Assembly (NCBI GenBank): GCA_949292875.1
Contig: CASFBJ010000014.1
Coordinates: forward strand, 1 to 59,120
DNA from: an uncultured Christensenella sp.
GTDB taxonomy: Bacteria > Bacillota > Clostridia > Christensenellales > UBA1242
Reading direction: 5' to 3'
DNA length: 59,120 nucleotides
Shown: positions 26,471 to 37,098 of the stretch, piece after piece
Numbering within the stretch: the stretch's first letter is position 1
Layout: each line of letters begins with the position of its first letter
The notes under the pieces: generated by a model
Database searches by the model: none
What the model was told of the DNA's origin: nothing
The model's input: only the letters and a program-made list of their open reading frames with translations
Made by a program: the position numbers and the translations under genes

Positions 26471-27505
26471 TTATTCATAAAAAAAACAAGCATCGCCGAA
26501 ACTGAAAAATCTATATTTCTCTTTTACAGCCACTTTGTAAATGTTTAACACCTCATCTACTCCAGCAAAAGCGCTTACAAGCATTATAAGTGTACTTTCT
26601 GGTAAGTGAAAATTTGTAATTAAAGCATCAACAATTTTAAACTCATAACCTGGATAAATAAATATTTTCGTTTCTCCAATTCCAGGTTCTATTACACCTT
26701 TTTCTTTACTACAACTTTCAAGTACTCTTACACTTGTTGTACCAACTGCAATTATTCTTCTATTTTCCTTTTTAGCTTTGTTTATAATATCGCAAGTTTC
26801 TTTAGAAATTTCATAATGTTCAGAATGCATATCATGTTCTAGTATATTTTCGCTTTTAACAGGCCTAAAAGTCCCTATACCAACATGTAATATAACTTCA
26901 GCAATAATTATACCTTTTTTCTTTATTTTAGAAATTAATTCATCTGTAAAATGCAAACCCGCAGTAGGCGCAGCAGAACTACCATCATATTTTGCATAAA
27001 CAGTTTGATATCTTTCAATATTTGCTTTTTCATGAATATAGTGAGGCAAAGGCACTGAACCTACTTCTAGCAAAATTTCTTCAAATACTCCATCATATAG
27101 AAATTCTACAGTTCTATCTCCATAATCTCCTTCTTCTAAAACTCTAGCACTTAACTTATCTGAAAACTTTATTATGCTTCCAATTTTACAACGCTTTGCA
27201 GGTTTTGCTAATACTTTCCAAACTTTTAACGACAACCTTTTTTGTAGCAAAAATTCAATATTTGCTTTAGTTTCTTCTTTTACACCTAAAAGCCTTGCAG
27301 GCAAAACTTTTGTGCTATTTATAACTAGCACATCGCCTTGTTTTAAATAATCAATTATGTCATAAAAGTGCTTATGCTCTACTAACTTTTCTTTTTTATT
27401 GTATACTAAAAGTCTTGAAGAGTCTCTAGGTTCTACTGGAGTTTGTGCAATAAGTTCTTTAGGTAACTCGTAAAAATATGTGCTTTTTTTTAGTATATCA
27501 TTCAT
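26471..27505 (-). CDS. queA: S-adenosylmethionine:tRNA ribosyltransferase-isomerase QueA
   Basis: A 344-residue enzyme that transfers and isomerises the ribosyl part of SAM onto 7-aminomethyl-7-deazaguanine in tRNA, giving epoxyqueuosine. Conserved strings are [23 protein letters not shown], shortened here as [17 protein letters not shown], then [20 protein letters not shown], and [18 protein letters not shown] near the C-terminus. The ATG overlaps ruvB by 8 bp. The ruvA-ruvB-queA order is widespread in bacteria. Confidence 0.97.
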   Translation of the reverse strand: MNDILKKSTYFYELPKELIAQTPVEPRDSSRLLVYNKKEKLVEHKHFYDIIDYLKQGDVLVINSTKVLPARLLGVKEETKANIEFLLQKRLSLKVWKVLAKPAKRCKIGSIIKFSDKLSARVLEEGDYGDRTVEFLYDGVFEEILLEVGSVPLPHYIHEKANIERYQTVYAKYDGSSAAPTAGLHFTDELISKIKKKGIIIAEVILHVGIGTFRPVKSENILEHDMHSEHYEISKETCDIINKAKKENRRIIAVGTTSVRVLESCSKEKGVIEPGIGETKIFIYPGYEFKIVDALITNFHLPESTLIMLVSAFAGVDEVLNIYKVAVKEKYRFFSFGDACFFYE

Positions 27506-28547
27506 TTATATTTTCTTCCTCTAATGATTTTAACTGACTTTCTTTTTCTTTTGAAATTTTAAAACCTAAATGCTCATATGCTTTAGGCAAAACTATTCTA
27601 CCCCTTGGAGTTCTAGAAATAAAACCAAGTTGCAACAAATAAGGTTCATAAACATCTTCAATGGTAATAGAATCTTCGCCTGTTGAAGCCGCAATAGTAT
27701 CTAGACCAATAGGTCCACCGCCAAATTTTTCTATCATTGTTTCTAATATTCTTCTGTCCACATAATCAAGTCCTAATTTATCTACATCTAACATAGCTAA
27801 GGCTTCATTTGCAATTTTTAAATCAATAACTTCAGCGCCTACTACTTGAGCATAATCTCTAATTCTTTTTAAAAATCTATTTGCTATTCTTGGAGTTCCC
27901 CTACTTCTTTTTGCCAGTTCTGTACAAGCTTCCAAAGTTATATTTACACCTAAAATTTGACTACTTCTTTTAATAATTTCTGTTAATTCTTCAGCATTAT
28001 ACAATTCAAGTCTTACATGTATACCAAATCTATCTCTAAGTGGAGATGTAAGCATTCCTGCTCTAGTTGTTGCACCTATTAGAGTAAAAGGTTTAAGTTT
28101 AATTCTCATACTTCTTGCAGAAGGTCCTTTACCAACAATAAAATCTAATGCAAAATCTTCCATAGCCGGATAAAGAACTTCTTCTACACTTCTATTTAAC
28201 CTATGTATCTCATCTATAAAAAGGACATCATTTTCACCTAGATTACTCAAGATTGCAGCTAAATCGGCAGCATGCTCAATAGCAGGACCGCTTGTAATTT
28301 TTATCTGTGCATTAAGTTCATTGGCTATAATATGTGATAATGTTGTTTTACCAAGTCCTGGCGGGCCATACAAAAGGACATGATCTAAAGCTTCATTTCT
28401 CATTTTACTTGCTTGAATGTATATATTCAAATTCTTTTTAATTTTTTCTTGTCCTATGTACTCTGTTAGTTTTGTAGGTCTTAGAGTATTTTCTATTTCT
28501 GCATCAATTACATTTTTTGTGCTAGTAATGAATCTGTTATCTTCCAT
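27498..28547 (-). CDS. ruvB: Holliday junction branch migration ATPase RuvB
   Basis: A 349-residue AAA+ motor. Conserved [12 protein letters not shown] start, Walker [11 protein letters not shown] (near 60-69), Walker [12 protein letters not shown], sensor 1 GATTRAG and the C-terminal winged-helix DNA-binding domain with [11 protein letters not shown]. Start 1 bp after ruvA. Works with RuvA to move four-way junctions that RuvC cuts. Confidence 0.97.
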   Translation of the reverse strand: MEDNRFITSTKNVIDAEIENTLRPTKLTEYIGQEKIKKNLNIYIQASKMRNEALDHVLLYGPPGLGKTTLSHIIANELNAQIKITSGPAIEHAADLAAILSNLGENDVLFIDEIHRLNRSVEEVLYPAMEDFALDFIVGKGPSARSMRIKLKPFTLIGATTRAGMLTSPLRDRFGIHVRLELYNAEELTEIIKRSSQILGVNITLEACTELAKRSRGTPRIANRFLKRIRDYAQVVGAEVIDLKIANEALAMLDVDKLGLDYVDRRILETMIEKFGGGPIGLDTIAASTGEDSITIEDVYEPYLLQLGFISRTPRGRIVLPKAYEHLGFKISKEKESQLKSLEEENINE

Positions 28548-28548
28548 A

Positions 28549-29145
28549 TTACCTTCCTAAGTTTTGTAAAGATTTTTTAATAATATCCTCAGTAGTATCA
28601 CCATCTTTATATACTAATTTAACCATTTTGCTAGCTTCAGTTTTATTTAACCCTAATGAAACAAGAACTTCTGTTGCTTCTGTTGTATAATTATTTGCAT
28701 TGAAACTCATTTCTATATCCTTGTAATTAAATAAAGTTCCAAAAGTACCAAATTTATCTTTTAATTCTACTACTATTCTTTCTGCAGTTTTTTTGCCTAT
28801 TCCTTTTATTTTACTAAGCAATCCTACATCTGCACTACTTATTGCTACATTAATATCACTTAACTTCGCACCACTTAAAATTTGCAACGCCATTTTAGGA
28901 CCTATACCACTCACTGTGATAAGATTTGAAAACATACTTTTTTCTTCTAAAGTGTAAAATCCATATAATGATATATCATCTTCTTTAACATTATAATAGG
29001 TAAAAATCTTGACAATATCACCTACATTTCCACACATATCTAGAGTATTTAAAGAAACATTAATTTCATATCCTATTCCGTTATTTTCTAAAATAATGAA
29101 ATTTTCCTGTTTTTCAATTATTTCACCTTTTATATAGTTATACAT
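28549..29145 (-). CDS. ruvA: Holliday junction DNA helicase RuvA
   Basis: A 198-residue junction-binding protein. The N-terminal OB fold ([11 protein letters not shown]), helix-hairpin-helix pair with [16 protein letters not shown] and [17 protein letters not shown], and the C-terminal RuvB-binding domain (about 150-198) are all present. ATG with GGAGACA upstream; 15 bp after ruvC. Confidence 0.96.
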   Translation of the reverse strand: MYNYIKGEIIEKQENFIILENNGIGYEINVSLNTLDMCGNVGDIVKIFTYYNVKEDDISLYGFYTLEEKSMFSNLITVSGIGPKMALQILSGAKLSDINVAISSADVGLLSKIKGIGKKTAERIVVELKDKFGTFGTLFNYKDIEMSFNANNYTTEATEVLVSLGLNKTEASKMVKLVYKDGDTTEDIIKKSLQNLGR

Positions 29146-29160
29146 TTTTGTCTCCTAAAT

Positions 29161-29655
29161 CTATATACTATTATCGTTTATCAAATTATTTGTTTGCATA
29201 TGACATATTGCTACAGCTAATGCATCTGCGGCATCATCAGGTCTTGGCAACTTTTCAAGGTTTAATATCGCTTGTACAACTAATTGCATTTGTTTTTTAT
29301 CTGCTCTACCGTTACCTGTTATAGCCTGTTTTATTTGTAATGGTGTATATTCGTACATTTTAATGTTATTTTTTTTGCCTGCTAAAAGAATGACTCCTCT
29401 AGCTTGAGCAACTTTTATACCAGTTGTATGATTTGTATTGAAAAAAAGTTCCTCAACAGCAATGTAGTCTGGAGTATACTTTTTTATCAAAAAATCAATT
29501 GAATCATATATAGTCTCCAATCTTATTGATATACTTTCCTCTTTAGGAGTAGATATTACTCCAAAATCTACAACTTCAAAATTTCCATACGAGCTACTTT
29601 TAACTATGCCATAACCAACTATCCCATAACCAGGGTCTATTCCCAACACTACCAT
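29161..29655 (-). CDS. ruvC: Holliday junction resolvase RuvC
   Basis: A 164-residue endonuclease. The four catalytic acids are present: Asp7 (LGIDPG), Glu in VEELFF, and the DAADALAVA pair near the C-terminus. No Shine-Dalgarno precedes the ATG: a textbook promoter ends 7 nt before it, so the transcript should be leaderless. First gene of ruvC-ruvA-ruvB-queA. Confidence 0.96.
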   Translation of the reverse strand: MVVLGIDPGYGIVGYGIVKSSSYGNFEVVDFGVISTPKEESISIRLETIYDSIDFLIKKYTPDYIAVEELFFNTNHTTGIKVAQARGVILLAGKKNNIKMYEYTPLQIKQAITGNGRADKKQMQLVVQAILNLEKLPRPDDAADALAVAICHMQTNNLINDNSI

Positions 29656-29662
29656 GTCTATA

Positions 29663-29691
29663 ATTATAATAGTTAAAAATTATTTAGTCAA
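29663..29691 (-). promoter_or_regulatory. leaderless promoter of ruvCAB
   Basis: -35 TTGACT (29686-29691), 17 bp, -10 TATAAT (29663-29668) on the - strand; ATG follows after 7 nt. This is the strongest of the leaderless candidates in the window. Confidence 0.75.
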
Positions 29692-29702
29692 GAATTATAA
29701 AG

Positions 29703-29729
29703 AAAAAGCCTAAGATAAACTTAAGCCTT
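29703..29729 (-). terminator. terminator of the dcw cluster
   Basis: An imperfect stem of about 9 bp (29706-29714 with 29720-29729) overlaps the ftsW stop codon and is followed on the - strand by TTTTTC. It separates ftsW from the ruvC promoter. Confidence 0.65.
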
Positions 29730-30905
29730 CTCTTTAATTTTTTTAAAAAAGAGAAATTTTATGTCTTTATGTTCTGTCAAATCACTTTGTTTGTTTACAT
29801 TAAGTACAATTCCTACCGCAGACATAAAAACTATTAAACTGCTACTACCTGCGCTAATAAATGGCAAAGGCACACCTGTAGGCGGTATAGAGCCTGTTAC
29901 TACAGCAAGATTAACCAACACTTGAACTGCAAAAACTGCGGCAATTCCTAAAACTAAAAAGGCACCTAACCTATCGTTTGCCCTCTTAGCAACTTTAACC
30001 ATATTCCAAAACAAAGCAATAAATACCGCTATTAAACAAACACAACCAACAAAGCCTAATTCCTCTCCTATGATAGAAAATATAAAATCACTTTCAGAAA
30101 ATGGTAAAAATTGATAAGCTTGTCTTGAGTTAAATAAACCAACACCAAAAAGTCCACCTGAACCTAGAGAATATAGTGATTGAATAAGTTGGAAACCTTC
30201 TCCTTGAGGAGATGCCCAAGGATCAATAAATGCAAAAAGTCTAAGTAATCTATAAGGTTCTAAAATAATTAACAATGGTACTAAAAGCAATGCTGGTATA
30301 CACAACATTAATATGTACTTTTTTTTCATTCCACCAAGGTAAAGCATTATTAACATTACGGAACCGACGCACATAGTTATAGACATATTTGGTTCTAAAA
30401 TTATTAGTAAACACATTAGTCCGCCAATAATTATAATAGGTAAATATGAAATAAAATTACTTGTTTTAACTCTTCCACTCACAAGATAACAAGCACAAAA
30501 AATTACAAAACCAAACTTTGCAATTTCACTTGCTTGTATTGTGAAAAAAGGTAAACCTATCCATCTTTTAGCTCCATAATTTTCTACCCCTAAACCAGGA
30601 ATGAAAACTAATACCAAAAAGAGAAAAGATACTAATAATATGTATTTTGAAATTTTAGGAAATATGTGATAATCAAGCTTGTAAGTCAAATACATCGCTA
30701 TAGCCCCTAAAATCACTCCAATTATTTGCTTAGTTAAAAAATGGTATTGATTATTATAGATATTAAATGCATTGTAATAACTAGCACTATAAACCATTAC
30801 ACAACCAAAAACACATAAAGCCAACACTATACATACTATCTTTATAGCAAAATACTTACTTTTTTCTGGCATATATAATGGATATACTTTTTTATTGTTT
30901 ATCAT
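29721..30905 (-). CDS. ftsW: FtsW/SpoVE-type SEDS peptidoglycan glycosyltransferase
   Basis: A 394-residue SEDS protein with about ten transmembrane helices. It has the family strings GAKRWIGLPFFTIQASEIAK (the Asp/Glu region), SESDFIFSIIGEELGF and GVPLPFISAGSSSLI. It polymerises glycan strands at the septum with a class B PBP, here probably the SpoVD-like protein upstream. ATG overlaps the end of murD by 14 bp. In many Bacillota murG follows ftsW; here the operon ends in a terminator. Confidence 0.93.
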   Translation of the reverse strand: MINNKKVYPLYMPEKSKYFAIKIVCIVLALCVFGCVMVYSASYYNAFNIYNNQYHFLTKQIIGVILGAIAMYLTYKLDYHIFPKISKYILLVSFLFLVLVFIPGLGVENYGAKRWIGLPFFTIQASEIAKFGFVIFCACYLVSGRVKTSNFISYLPIIIIGGLMCLLIILEPNMSITMCVGSVMLIMLYLGGMKKKYILMLCIPALLLVPLLIILEPYRLLRLFAFIDPWASPQGEGFQLIQSLYSLGSGGLFGVGLFNSRQAYQFLPFSESDFIFSIIGEELGFVGCVCLIAVFIALFWNMVKVAKRANDRLGAFLVLGIAAVFAVQVLVNLAVVTGSIPPTGVPLPFISAGSSSLIVFMSAVGIVLNVNKQSDLTEHKDIKFLFFKKIKEKA

Positions 30906-32217
30906 TTAACGCGTAAACCCACTCCTTAAAAAATTTCCCTCTTTCTTCAAAATTTCTAAACTCATCAAAACTTGCGCAAGCTGGACTTAGTAAAATCAAT
31001 TCATTCTTTTGTGCTGATTTATAAGCATTTTCTAATGCATTTCTCATATTTTTACATATTTTAAATTTTGAAAAACCTACATGTAAACAACTTAATACCA
31101 TTTTATTTGTTGTACTACCGAACAAGTATACTTGTACATTTTGAGGAAGATTCGAAAATAAATTATCAAAATTTTCTCCTTTATCACTTCCTCCCAAAAG
31201 TAAATGAACTTTTGCTTTCACATCTTTTACTGCTGATAGCGTGGCGTGTATATTTGTTGCTTTACTATCGTTTACAAATTCTATGCCATTTATTTTAGTT
31301 ATTCTTTCAAATCTATGCTCAATACTATTAAAGTTTTGTATAGCAATTTGAATGCTTTTTTTACTTATATTTAGTACACACGCTACACATACACACGCTA
31401 AAATATTTTCTATGTTGTGTCTAACTTCAAAATGCCTTTTTTCTAATTCACAAATTTCTATAGGACTTTTTTCATAATCTTGAAAAAAAACTTTGTTGCC
31501 AACTATATATGTACCTATTACACTACCTGAAGTACTAAAAAAATACTTTTTTGCATTTGTTTTTATATGTTCGTTAGATAGATTTTCATTCAAAATTAAA
31601 AAATCATTTTCTTGTAAATTTTTACAAATATTAAATTTTGCAGTTTTGTAATCTTCAAAAGTACTATATCTATCTAAATGGTCTTCAGCAATGTTAGTAA
31701 TTAATGCTACTTTGGGTTTAAAACTACTAATATTTTCTAGTTGGAAGCTACTCAATTCTATGACTACAAAATCTTTTTTTGAAATTTTATCTACATAATT
31801 ACAAAATGGATAACCAATATTTCCGCATTTATATACTTTATTATCTACAGACAAAATTTCTGTTATCAATTCTGTACTAGTAGTTTTGCCGTTTGTACCT
31901 GTAATTCCTACTATATTATTAGATTTACACAAATTGTACCCAAATTCAATTTCTGATATTATAGGAATATTTGATTCTAAAACATTTTGTAAAATTTCAT
32001 CATTAGGATTAACACCTGGGCTTTTAATTACAAAATCTAAATGTTCATTATATTCTTTTGTATATATGTGTATACTATTTTTTTTATATTTTTTTAGTTT
32101 TTCTTTATCTTTGTCATAGATAAAGATGTTTGCTCCATATTTAACAAGTATATTTAAACTGGCTATTCCTGATTTACCTAGCCCATATATTAAGATATTT
32201 TTATTTTTTAAATTCAT
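30892..32217 (-). CDS. murD: UDP-N-acetylmuramoyl-L-alanine--D-glutamate ligase
   Basis: A Mur ligase of 441 residues that adds D-Glu. The N-terminal Rossmann motif NILIYGLGKSG is followed by the ATP-binding loop GITGTNGKTTS, NIAEDHLDRY and DSKATN. A longer frame upstream (first Met at 32256) would add 13 residues, but the ATG at 32217 has GGTGGTG 5 nt before it and gives the usual MurD N-terminus. It follows mraY by 17 bp and overlaps ftsW by 14 bp. Confidence 0.95.
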   Translation of the reverse strand: MNLKNKNILIYGLGKSGIASLNILVKYGANIFIYDKDKEKLKKYKKNSIHIYTKEYNEHLDFVIKSPGVNPNDEILQNVLESNIPIISEIEFGYNLCKSNNIVGITGTNGKTTSTELITEILSVDNKVYKCGNIGYPFCNYVDKISKKDFVVIELSSFQLENISSFKPKVALITNIAEDHLDRYSTFEDYKTAKFNICKNLQENDFLILNENLSNEHIKTNAKKYFFSTSGSVIGTYIVGNKVFFQDYEKSPIEICELEKRHFEVRHNIENILACVCVACVLNISKKSIQIAIQNFNSIEHRFERITKINGIEFVNDSKATNIHATLSAVKDVKAKVHLLLGGSDKGENFDNLFSNLPQNVQVYLFGSTTNKMVLSCLHVGFSKFKICKNMRNALENAYKSAQKNELILLSPACASFDEFRNFEERGKFFKEWVYALNDKQ

Positions 32218-32234
32218 AATACACCACCATATAT

Positions 32235-33230
32235 TTATACAGTAAAATATATGCAAATAGTGGATATAATTATGCCAAAAATAGTATACAAACTAACTAT
32301 TTTTTCTTCATTTACTCCTTTTTTTTCAAAATGATGATGAAGTGGGGCCATTAAAAATATTCTCTTACCCGTCCTCTTAAAATGTAAAACTTGTAATATA
32401 ACAGAAATGGAGGTTAAAACATACAAAAATCCAAGTAGCGGAATGTATAACCATAATCCACTAAATACCCCAACGCAAGCTATAAAACCACCTAAAGCAA
32501 GTGAGCCCACATCTCCCATAAAAACCAAAGCTTTATGTGAATTGAAAACTAAAAATGCAAGTAAAGAACCCGCAAGAGCGATGCATCCTTTTGCAAGATT
32601 TTTAATTTCATCTATATTCATAATAGCATAACCTTCTATATATAACTTATCCGCTAATGCCAAAAGAATGATTGAAAATGATATTAAATATACTATTGTA
32701 ACTTTAGTTGCTAATCCATCTAAACCATCTATTAAATTAACTGCATTTGTTGTAGCAATAATTTCAATAAAAACTATAGGCATAATAAAAAAACTTAAAT
32801 CAAAGGCATTTAAGGTAAAAGGCACATATGTCTCAAAAGTGTATAAAGAAAAATAACAAAACAAACTTATAATTAAAGCAATCCCACCTTGTCCAACTAT
32901 TTTCTGCCATGGAGTTAAGCCAAGATTCCTTTTAAACTTAATTTTTGTAAAATCATCTAAAAATCCTATAACAGCAAATCCTATCATACAAGCTAAAGAT
33001 AAAAAAAGTAAAAAACTATTTTCTCTACAAAAAATAAAGCATACTAAAAGAGTTGTAAACAAAAAAACTATTCCACCCATTGTAGGAGTACCTATTTTAT
33101 TACTATGTACTTCTACATATTCTAATATAGTTTGACTATATTGCCTTTTTTTTAGAAATTTGATATAAGGTAAAGCAAAAATAAAACATAGTAAAAAACT
33201 AACTAAAAAAATTATAGAATATTCTTTCAT
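32235..33230 (-). CDS. mraY: phospho-N-acetylmuramoyl-pentapeptide transferase
   Basis: A 331-residue membrane enzyme with about ten helices that makes lipid I. Conserved motifs are GTPTMGG, FLDDFTK, NAVNLIDGLDGLA (catalytic Asp) and the C-terminal PLHHHFEKKG. ATG with AAGGTG upstream, 1 bp after murE. murF, which usually sits between murE and mraY, is missing. Confidence 0.96.
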   Translation of the reverse strand: MKEYSIIFLVSFLLCFIFALPYIKFLKKRQYSQTILEYVEVHSNKIGTPTMGGIVFLFTTLLVCFIFCRENSFLLFLSLACMIGFAVIGFLDDFTKIKFKRNLGLTPWQKIVGQGGIALIISLFCYFSLYTFETYVPFTLNAFDLSFFIMPIVFIEIIATTNAVNLIDGLDGLATKVTIVYLISFSIILLALADKLYIEGYAIMNIDEIKNLAKGCIALAGSLLAFLVFNSHKALVFMGDVGSLALGGFIACVGVFSGLWLYIPLLGFLYVLTSISVILQVLHFKRTGKRIFLMAPLHHHFEKKGVNEEKIVSLYTIFGIIISTICIYFTV

Positions 33231-33231
33231 A

Positions 33232-34656
33232 TTACACCTTTTTTTGTTTAATTAATGAATTGACCATGTCTATATCACTATAAGGAATGTCTACTGAACA
33301 TATATCTTGACTCTCTTCGTTACCTTTTCCAAGTATAGCTATTACACTATTATCTTTTGCAATACTAAAAGCATATTTGATTGCTTCTTCTCTATTTTTT
33401 ATAACTACATAATCAACCTTTTTTATGCCTTCGCTAATTTGATAACAAATATCATTAACATTTTCATATCTTGGATTATCCGCTGTTAAAATTATATAAG
33501 AAGCATATTTTGATGCTATAAGCCCCATTTTTTTCCTTTTCTTACAATCTCTAAATCCACTAGCTCCAAAAACTACTATTATATCATTACTTTTTTCTTT
33601 TAAATTTTTTAAAACCTGCTCTATCGCATCTGGAGAATGAGCATAATCAATGCATATTGTTTTATTTCCAAATAGAAAAATATTATACCTACCTTCAACA
33701 TCTGGAACATTTAGTAATATATTTTTATTTTGAGCAAGATTAAATCCTAATTCATTACAAATAAGAAGCGCCATTGCCATATTTTTTAAACTAAAATCCG
33801 CTATAAGATTTGTTTCAAAATTAATTTCTTTGTTATCGAAAGATATACTTAAAAAATTTTTATGTATTTTACACATATACCTGCATTCTTCACACTTTGT
33901 AAAAGACAAACTAAAAGAATTACTACATTCTTTTTCAAACATTTTGCCATATTTATCATCAATATTAATGACTTGTTTTTTACATTGCTTTAAAAATTGT
34001 AATTTGTAAAATGCGTAATTGTTCAAATTATAAAAATCATCTAAATGGTCTTGTGTAAGATTAGTAAATGCTCCAATTTCAAAATCTATACCTCTAACTC
34101 TATTACACTTAACAGCATGAGCAGAAACTTCCATAATTAGATAAGAGACATTTCTTTTAATCATTTTTTTAAACAATGCTACAAATTCTTTTGGATCAGG
34201 AGTAGTTAAACTTGATGGATATTTATCGCCATTTATCATACAGCCATTAGTTCCTAGTACTGCAACATTTTTACCGAGCGATTTAAGAAGATAATAGGTA
34301 TAAAAAGAAGTTGATGTTTTACCATTTGTCCCTGTTACTCCTATTATTTTAATTTTATTTTTATCAATTTTATTAAAATTAAATAATAATTTAAGCAATA
34401 TTTTATGCGTATTTTCAACTAATATTTGACATTTTGGTATTTTCTTATTTATCTTATCTACTATAAAAACATCTATCACTTTTTGTAATTTTTCCATATC
34501 ATTATGCGAATCATATTTATCACCTTTTGTACAGACAAAAATATTTTCATTTTTTACACATCTACTATCTACACTTATACCATTTACTTGTATATCTTTA
34601 TTAAAGCAATACTTATCTAATACTTTTATATTATTTAACAATTCAATAATTTCCAT
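33232..34656 (-). CDS. murE: UDP-N-acetylmuramoyl-tripeptide synthetase MurE (meso-DAP type)
   Basis: A 474-residue Mur ligase that adds the third residue of the stem peptide. ATP loop GVTGTNGKTST, carbamylated-lysine region and YAHSPDAIEQVL are present. The specificity loop reads DNPRYEN, the form found in enzymes using meso-diaminopimelate; lysine-adding enzymes have a different residue after DNP. ATG follows spoVD by 2 bp; its ribosome-binding site is weak (GTGGG). Confidence 0.95.
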   Translation of the reverse strand: MEIIELLNNIKVLDKYCFNKDIQVNGISVDSRCVKNENIFVCTKGDKYDSHNDMEKLQKVIDVFIVDKINKKIPKCQILVENTHKILLKLLFNFNKIDKNKIKIIGVTGTNGKTSTSFYTYYLLKSLGKNVAVLGTNGCMINGDKYPSSLTTPDPKEFVALFKKMIKRNVSYLIMEVSAHAVKCNRVRGIDFEIGAFTNLTQDHLDDFYNLNNYAFYKLQFLKQCKKQVINIDDKYGKMFEKECSNSFSLSFTKCEECRYMCKIHKNFLSISFDNKEINFETNLIADFSLKNMAMALLICNELGFNLAQNKNILLNVPDVEGRYNIFLFGNKTICIDYAHSPDAIEQVLKNLKEKSNDIIVVFGASGFRDCKKRKKMGLIASKYASYIILTADNPRYENVNDICYQISEGIKKVDYVVIKNREEAIKYAFSIAKDNSVIAILGKGNEESQDICSVDIPYSDIDMVNSLIKQKKV

Positions 34657-34658
34657 TT

Positions 34659-36560
34659 TTAACCCACACTTATTTGTACTACTTGATTTTTATTTATAAC
34701 AATATCAGCTAAAGGAAATTGATCCACAATCTTCCCACCTTCTCCATCTATTTCATACATCAGACCTATTTCAGTTAAAATTTTAGAAGCCTCTAATAGA
34801 CTTTTACCTATTAAATTAGGCATAACAACTTGCTCTATTTGTATATTGCCATCAACAGGCTTATCACCTCTCATTTTTATTATTCCTTCTATTACCTTTT
34901 TAGCATAAGGACTAGCAGCGATACTGCCATAATATGAGCCCGCTTTTGGTTCATCAACTATAAATAATATTGCATATTCCGGGTCATTCATTGGATATGC
35001 GCCAAAGAAACTAGCAATATAAGTCCCAGATATTTGCCCATTTGCATATTTTTGAGTCGTTCCAGTTTTACCACCTACACTATATCCTGGTATAAAAGTA
35101 TATTTTCCTAATGGTCTACTTACAGCATCTTCTAAAAATTCTCTTATAGTTTTACTAACTTCACCACTAATCACTTGTCTTCTTACCTGTTTTGTAGCTT
35201 CTGATACAATTAATCCATTATTTGATTCAATCCTTTCAACTATATATGGAGTCAGTAAATATCCACCATTAATAGTAGCGCTTAACGCAGTAATAAGTTG
35301 TATTGGTGATACAGCAACTGCTTGACCGAAGCCCATTCTTGCTAGGTCAACGGTTTTTACTAGATTTTTATCCATCATTATACTATTTGCTTCGCCTTGA
35401 AAATCTATTCCAGTAAGTTCCCCAATGCCAAAACTATTCATTGCTTTATAAAATCTATCCATACCTAATCTTAAAGCCATATCTATAAACACACTGTTAC
35501 AAGAATTACAAAATCCGTCTTGAAAATTTTGATGTCCATGACCTATTAATTTCCAGCACTTTATTTTTTCACCATCAACAATTCTATAGCCGGGGTCATA
35601 AAACTCATCTTCAACTTTTACAACTCCTTCATTTAAAGCAATTGCTGATGTTAATATTTTAAAAGTAGAACCGGGTTCATATACATCAGTAATAGTCATA
35701 TTTTTAGACATCTCTAACAAACTTTTTACATCATCTCTTGGTATTTCATTTAAATCAAAACTTGGTTTACAACTCATACCAAGAATTTCCCCTGTTTTAG
35801 GATTAATAACTATACCCATTGCTTTTGTAGCATTTTGTTCTTCTATACAAACTTCTAGAGCATTTTCAAGAAGTAATTGAATTTGATAATCTAATGTTGT
35901 AAAAATATTGTACCCGGGCTGACTTGGTATGTAATAATCAATAGTATTTTCTAATTCCTGACCTTTTACATCGCTTTGTGTTAATAATGTACCATTAATA
36001 CCTTTTAATAATTTATCATATTGACTTTCTAAACCAAATTGACCAATACCGTCTACAGTTGTAAAACCAAGGACTTGAGTAAACAAATCTCCAAAAGGAT
36101 AATATCTAGAAAAGTTTTCACTAAGAACTATACCTGGCAAATTCTTTTTAATAATCTTTTGAGCAACCTCATTACCAACTTGTAATTTTATTACCACTTC
36201 AGAAACTGTATTATCTATAACCTTTTTATAAACACTCTCAAAATTCAGTTCAAGTTCTTTGCTTAAAAATTTTGCTACTTCAATAGCATCTATAACATTT
36301 TTATGTCTAACATAAACATCGTAAGAAGACATTGAAACAGCTAAAGGATTATTATTTGAATCGTAAATATAGCCTCTTTTAGCTTTTAAAGGTACATCTC
36401 TTGTCCATTGGTCCGTAGCTTTAATTTGCAAAAAATCTCCGTTTATAATTTGCACTACACCTAATCTAAAAATTATTACAATAAAGAAAAAGGTTATTAG
36501 TACCAAAAATACTAATAACCTCTTTTGTAGTAAGCCAATAGAATAATTATTCTTATTCAT
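34659..36560 (-). CDS. class B penicillin-binding protein, SpoVD/FtsI-like, with PASTA domain
   Basis: A transpeptidase of 633 residues. One transmembrane helix (about 13-35), a PBP dimerisation domain, then the transpeptidase domain with STFK (EPGSTFKI), SCN (SCNSVF) and KTG (GGKTGTTQK). A single PASTA domain (VVMPNLIGKSLLEASKI...) occupies the last 60 residues, as in SpoVD. An in-frame TTG at 36581 lies inside the GGAGGTTG ribosome-binding site, so ATG at 36560 is chosen, although the 14-nt spacing is long. In this position it should be the division PBP partner of FtsW; a sporulation-only role cannot be excluded. Confidence 0.92.
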   Translation of the reverse strand: MNKNNYSIGLLQKRLLVFLVLITFFFIVIIFRLGVVQIINGDFLQIKATDQWTRDVPLKAKRGYIYDSNNNPLAVSMSSYDVYVRHKNVIDAIEVAKFLSKELELNFESVYKKVIDNTVSEVVIKLQVGNEVAQKIIKKNLPGIVLSENFSRYYPFGDLFTQVLGFTTVDGIGQFGLESQYDKLLKGINGTLLTQSDVKGQELENTIDYYIPSQPGYNIFTTLDYQIQLLLENALEVCIEEQNATKAMGIVINPKTGEILGMSCKPSFDLNEIPRDDVKSLLEMSKNMTITDVYEPGSTFKILTSAIALNEGVVKVEDEFYDPGYRIVDGEKIKCWKLIGHGHQNFQDGFCNSCNSVFIDMALRLGMDRFYKAMNSFGIGELTGIDFQGEANSIMMDKNLVKTVDLARMGFGQAVAVSPIQLITALSATINGGYLLTPYIVERIESNNGLIVSEATKQVRRQVISGEVSKTIREFLEDAVSRPLGKYTFIPGYSVGGKTGTTQKYANGQISGTYIASFFGAYPMNDPEYAILFIVDEPKAGSYYGSIAASPYAKKVIEGIIKMRGDKPVDGNIQIEQVVMPNLIGKSLLEASKILTEIGLMYEIDGEGGKIVDQFPLADIVINKNQVVQISVG

Positions 36561-36570
36561 AGAAATGGAA

Positions 36571-37065
36571 TCAACCTCCAAAAATTTTAGAAATAAAATT
36601 TGTTAATTCATTAAACCAATTAGTTTGCGGTTGTATTTCCTCATTTTCTTTAGCAAATATAGTACCAAAAGCTAAATCAGAATTCTCCATTTCACCACTT
36701 ACATATCCTGCATTATTAAATCTATCATCTAATGCGCCTGCATTTATCGCATTTTGAATAGAGTTAAGATATTCTTCACTTAAGTATTGTTCTTGCATTA
36801 TAGCATACTTTGATGTTTCTATATTTGAGTTCATGCCTGCAATAATGAAAAAATTTGTTATAAATAAAGAAAGCATTAAACCTAAAACTATGTATAGTGT
36901 AATTAAAACTAATTTTGCACGACTATATGCAACTGTTTTAGTTTTATTTACCACTATTGTATTTGTTTTTGGTGTATCAAAATACTTTTGATAATTCTTT
37001 TTAACTTTTGTGGTAGTATCGCAAACAACAGTAGAATTATTATTTAAGTTCTTGTATTGCTCCAT
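36571..37065 (-). CDS. ftsL: FtsL-like cell division protein
   Basis: A 164-residue bitopic protein with a basic, Asn/Thr-rich N-terminal part (1-50), one transmembrane helix (about 52-76) and a short outer coiled-coil-like region (78-120). Sequence similarity is low, as usual for FtsL, and the call depends on topology and its place between rsmH and the division PBP gene. ATG with AGGAGG upstream. The C-terminal 40 residues are acidic and unlike most FtsL. Confidence 0.72.
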   Translation of the reverse strand: MEQYKNLNNNSTVVCDTTTKVKKNYQKYFDTPKTNTIVVNKTKTVAYSRAKLVLITLYIVLGLMLSLFITNFFIIAGMNSNIETSKYAIMQEQYLSEEYLNSIQNAINAGALDDRFNNAGYVSGEMENSDLAFGTIFAKENEEIQPQTNWFNELTNFISKIFGG

Positions 37066-37098
37066 ATACTATATTCCTCCTAGTTATAAAATATGACT

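Noticed and set aside
32218..32256. 13-residue N-terminal extension of murD
   Set aside because: The ATG at 32217 has a well-placed ribosome-binding site and gives the normal MurD start.
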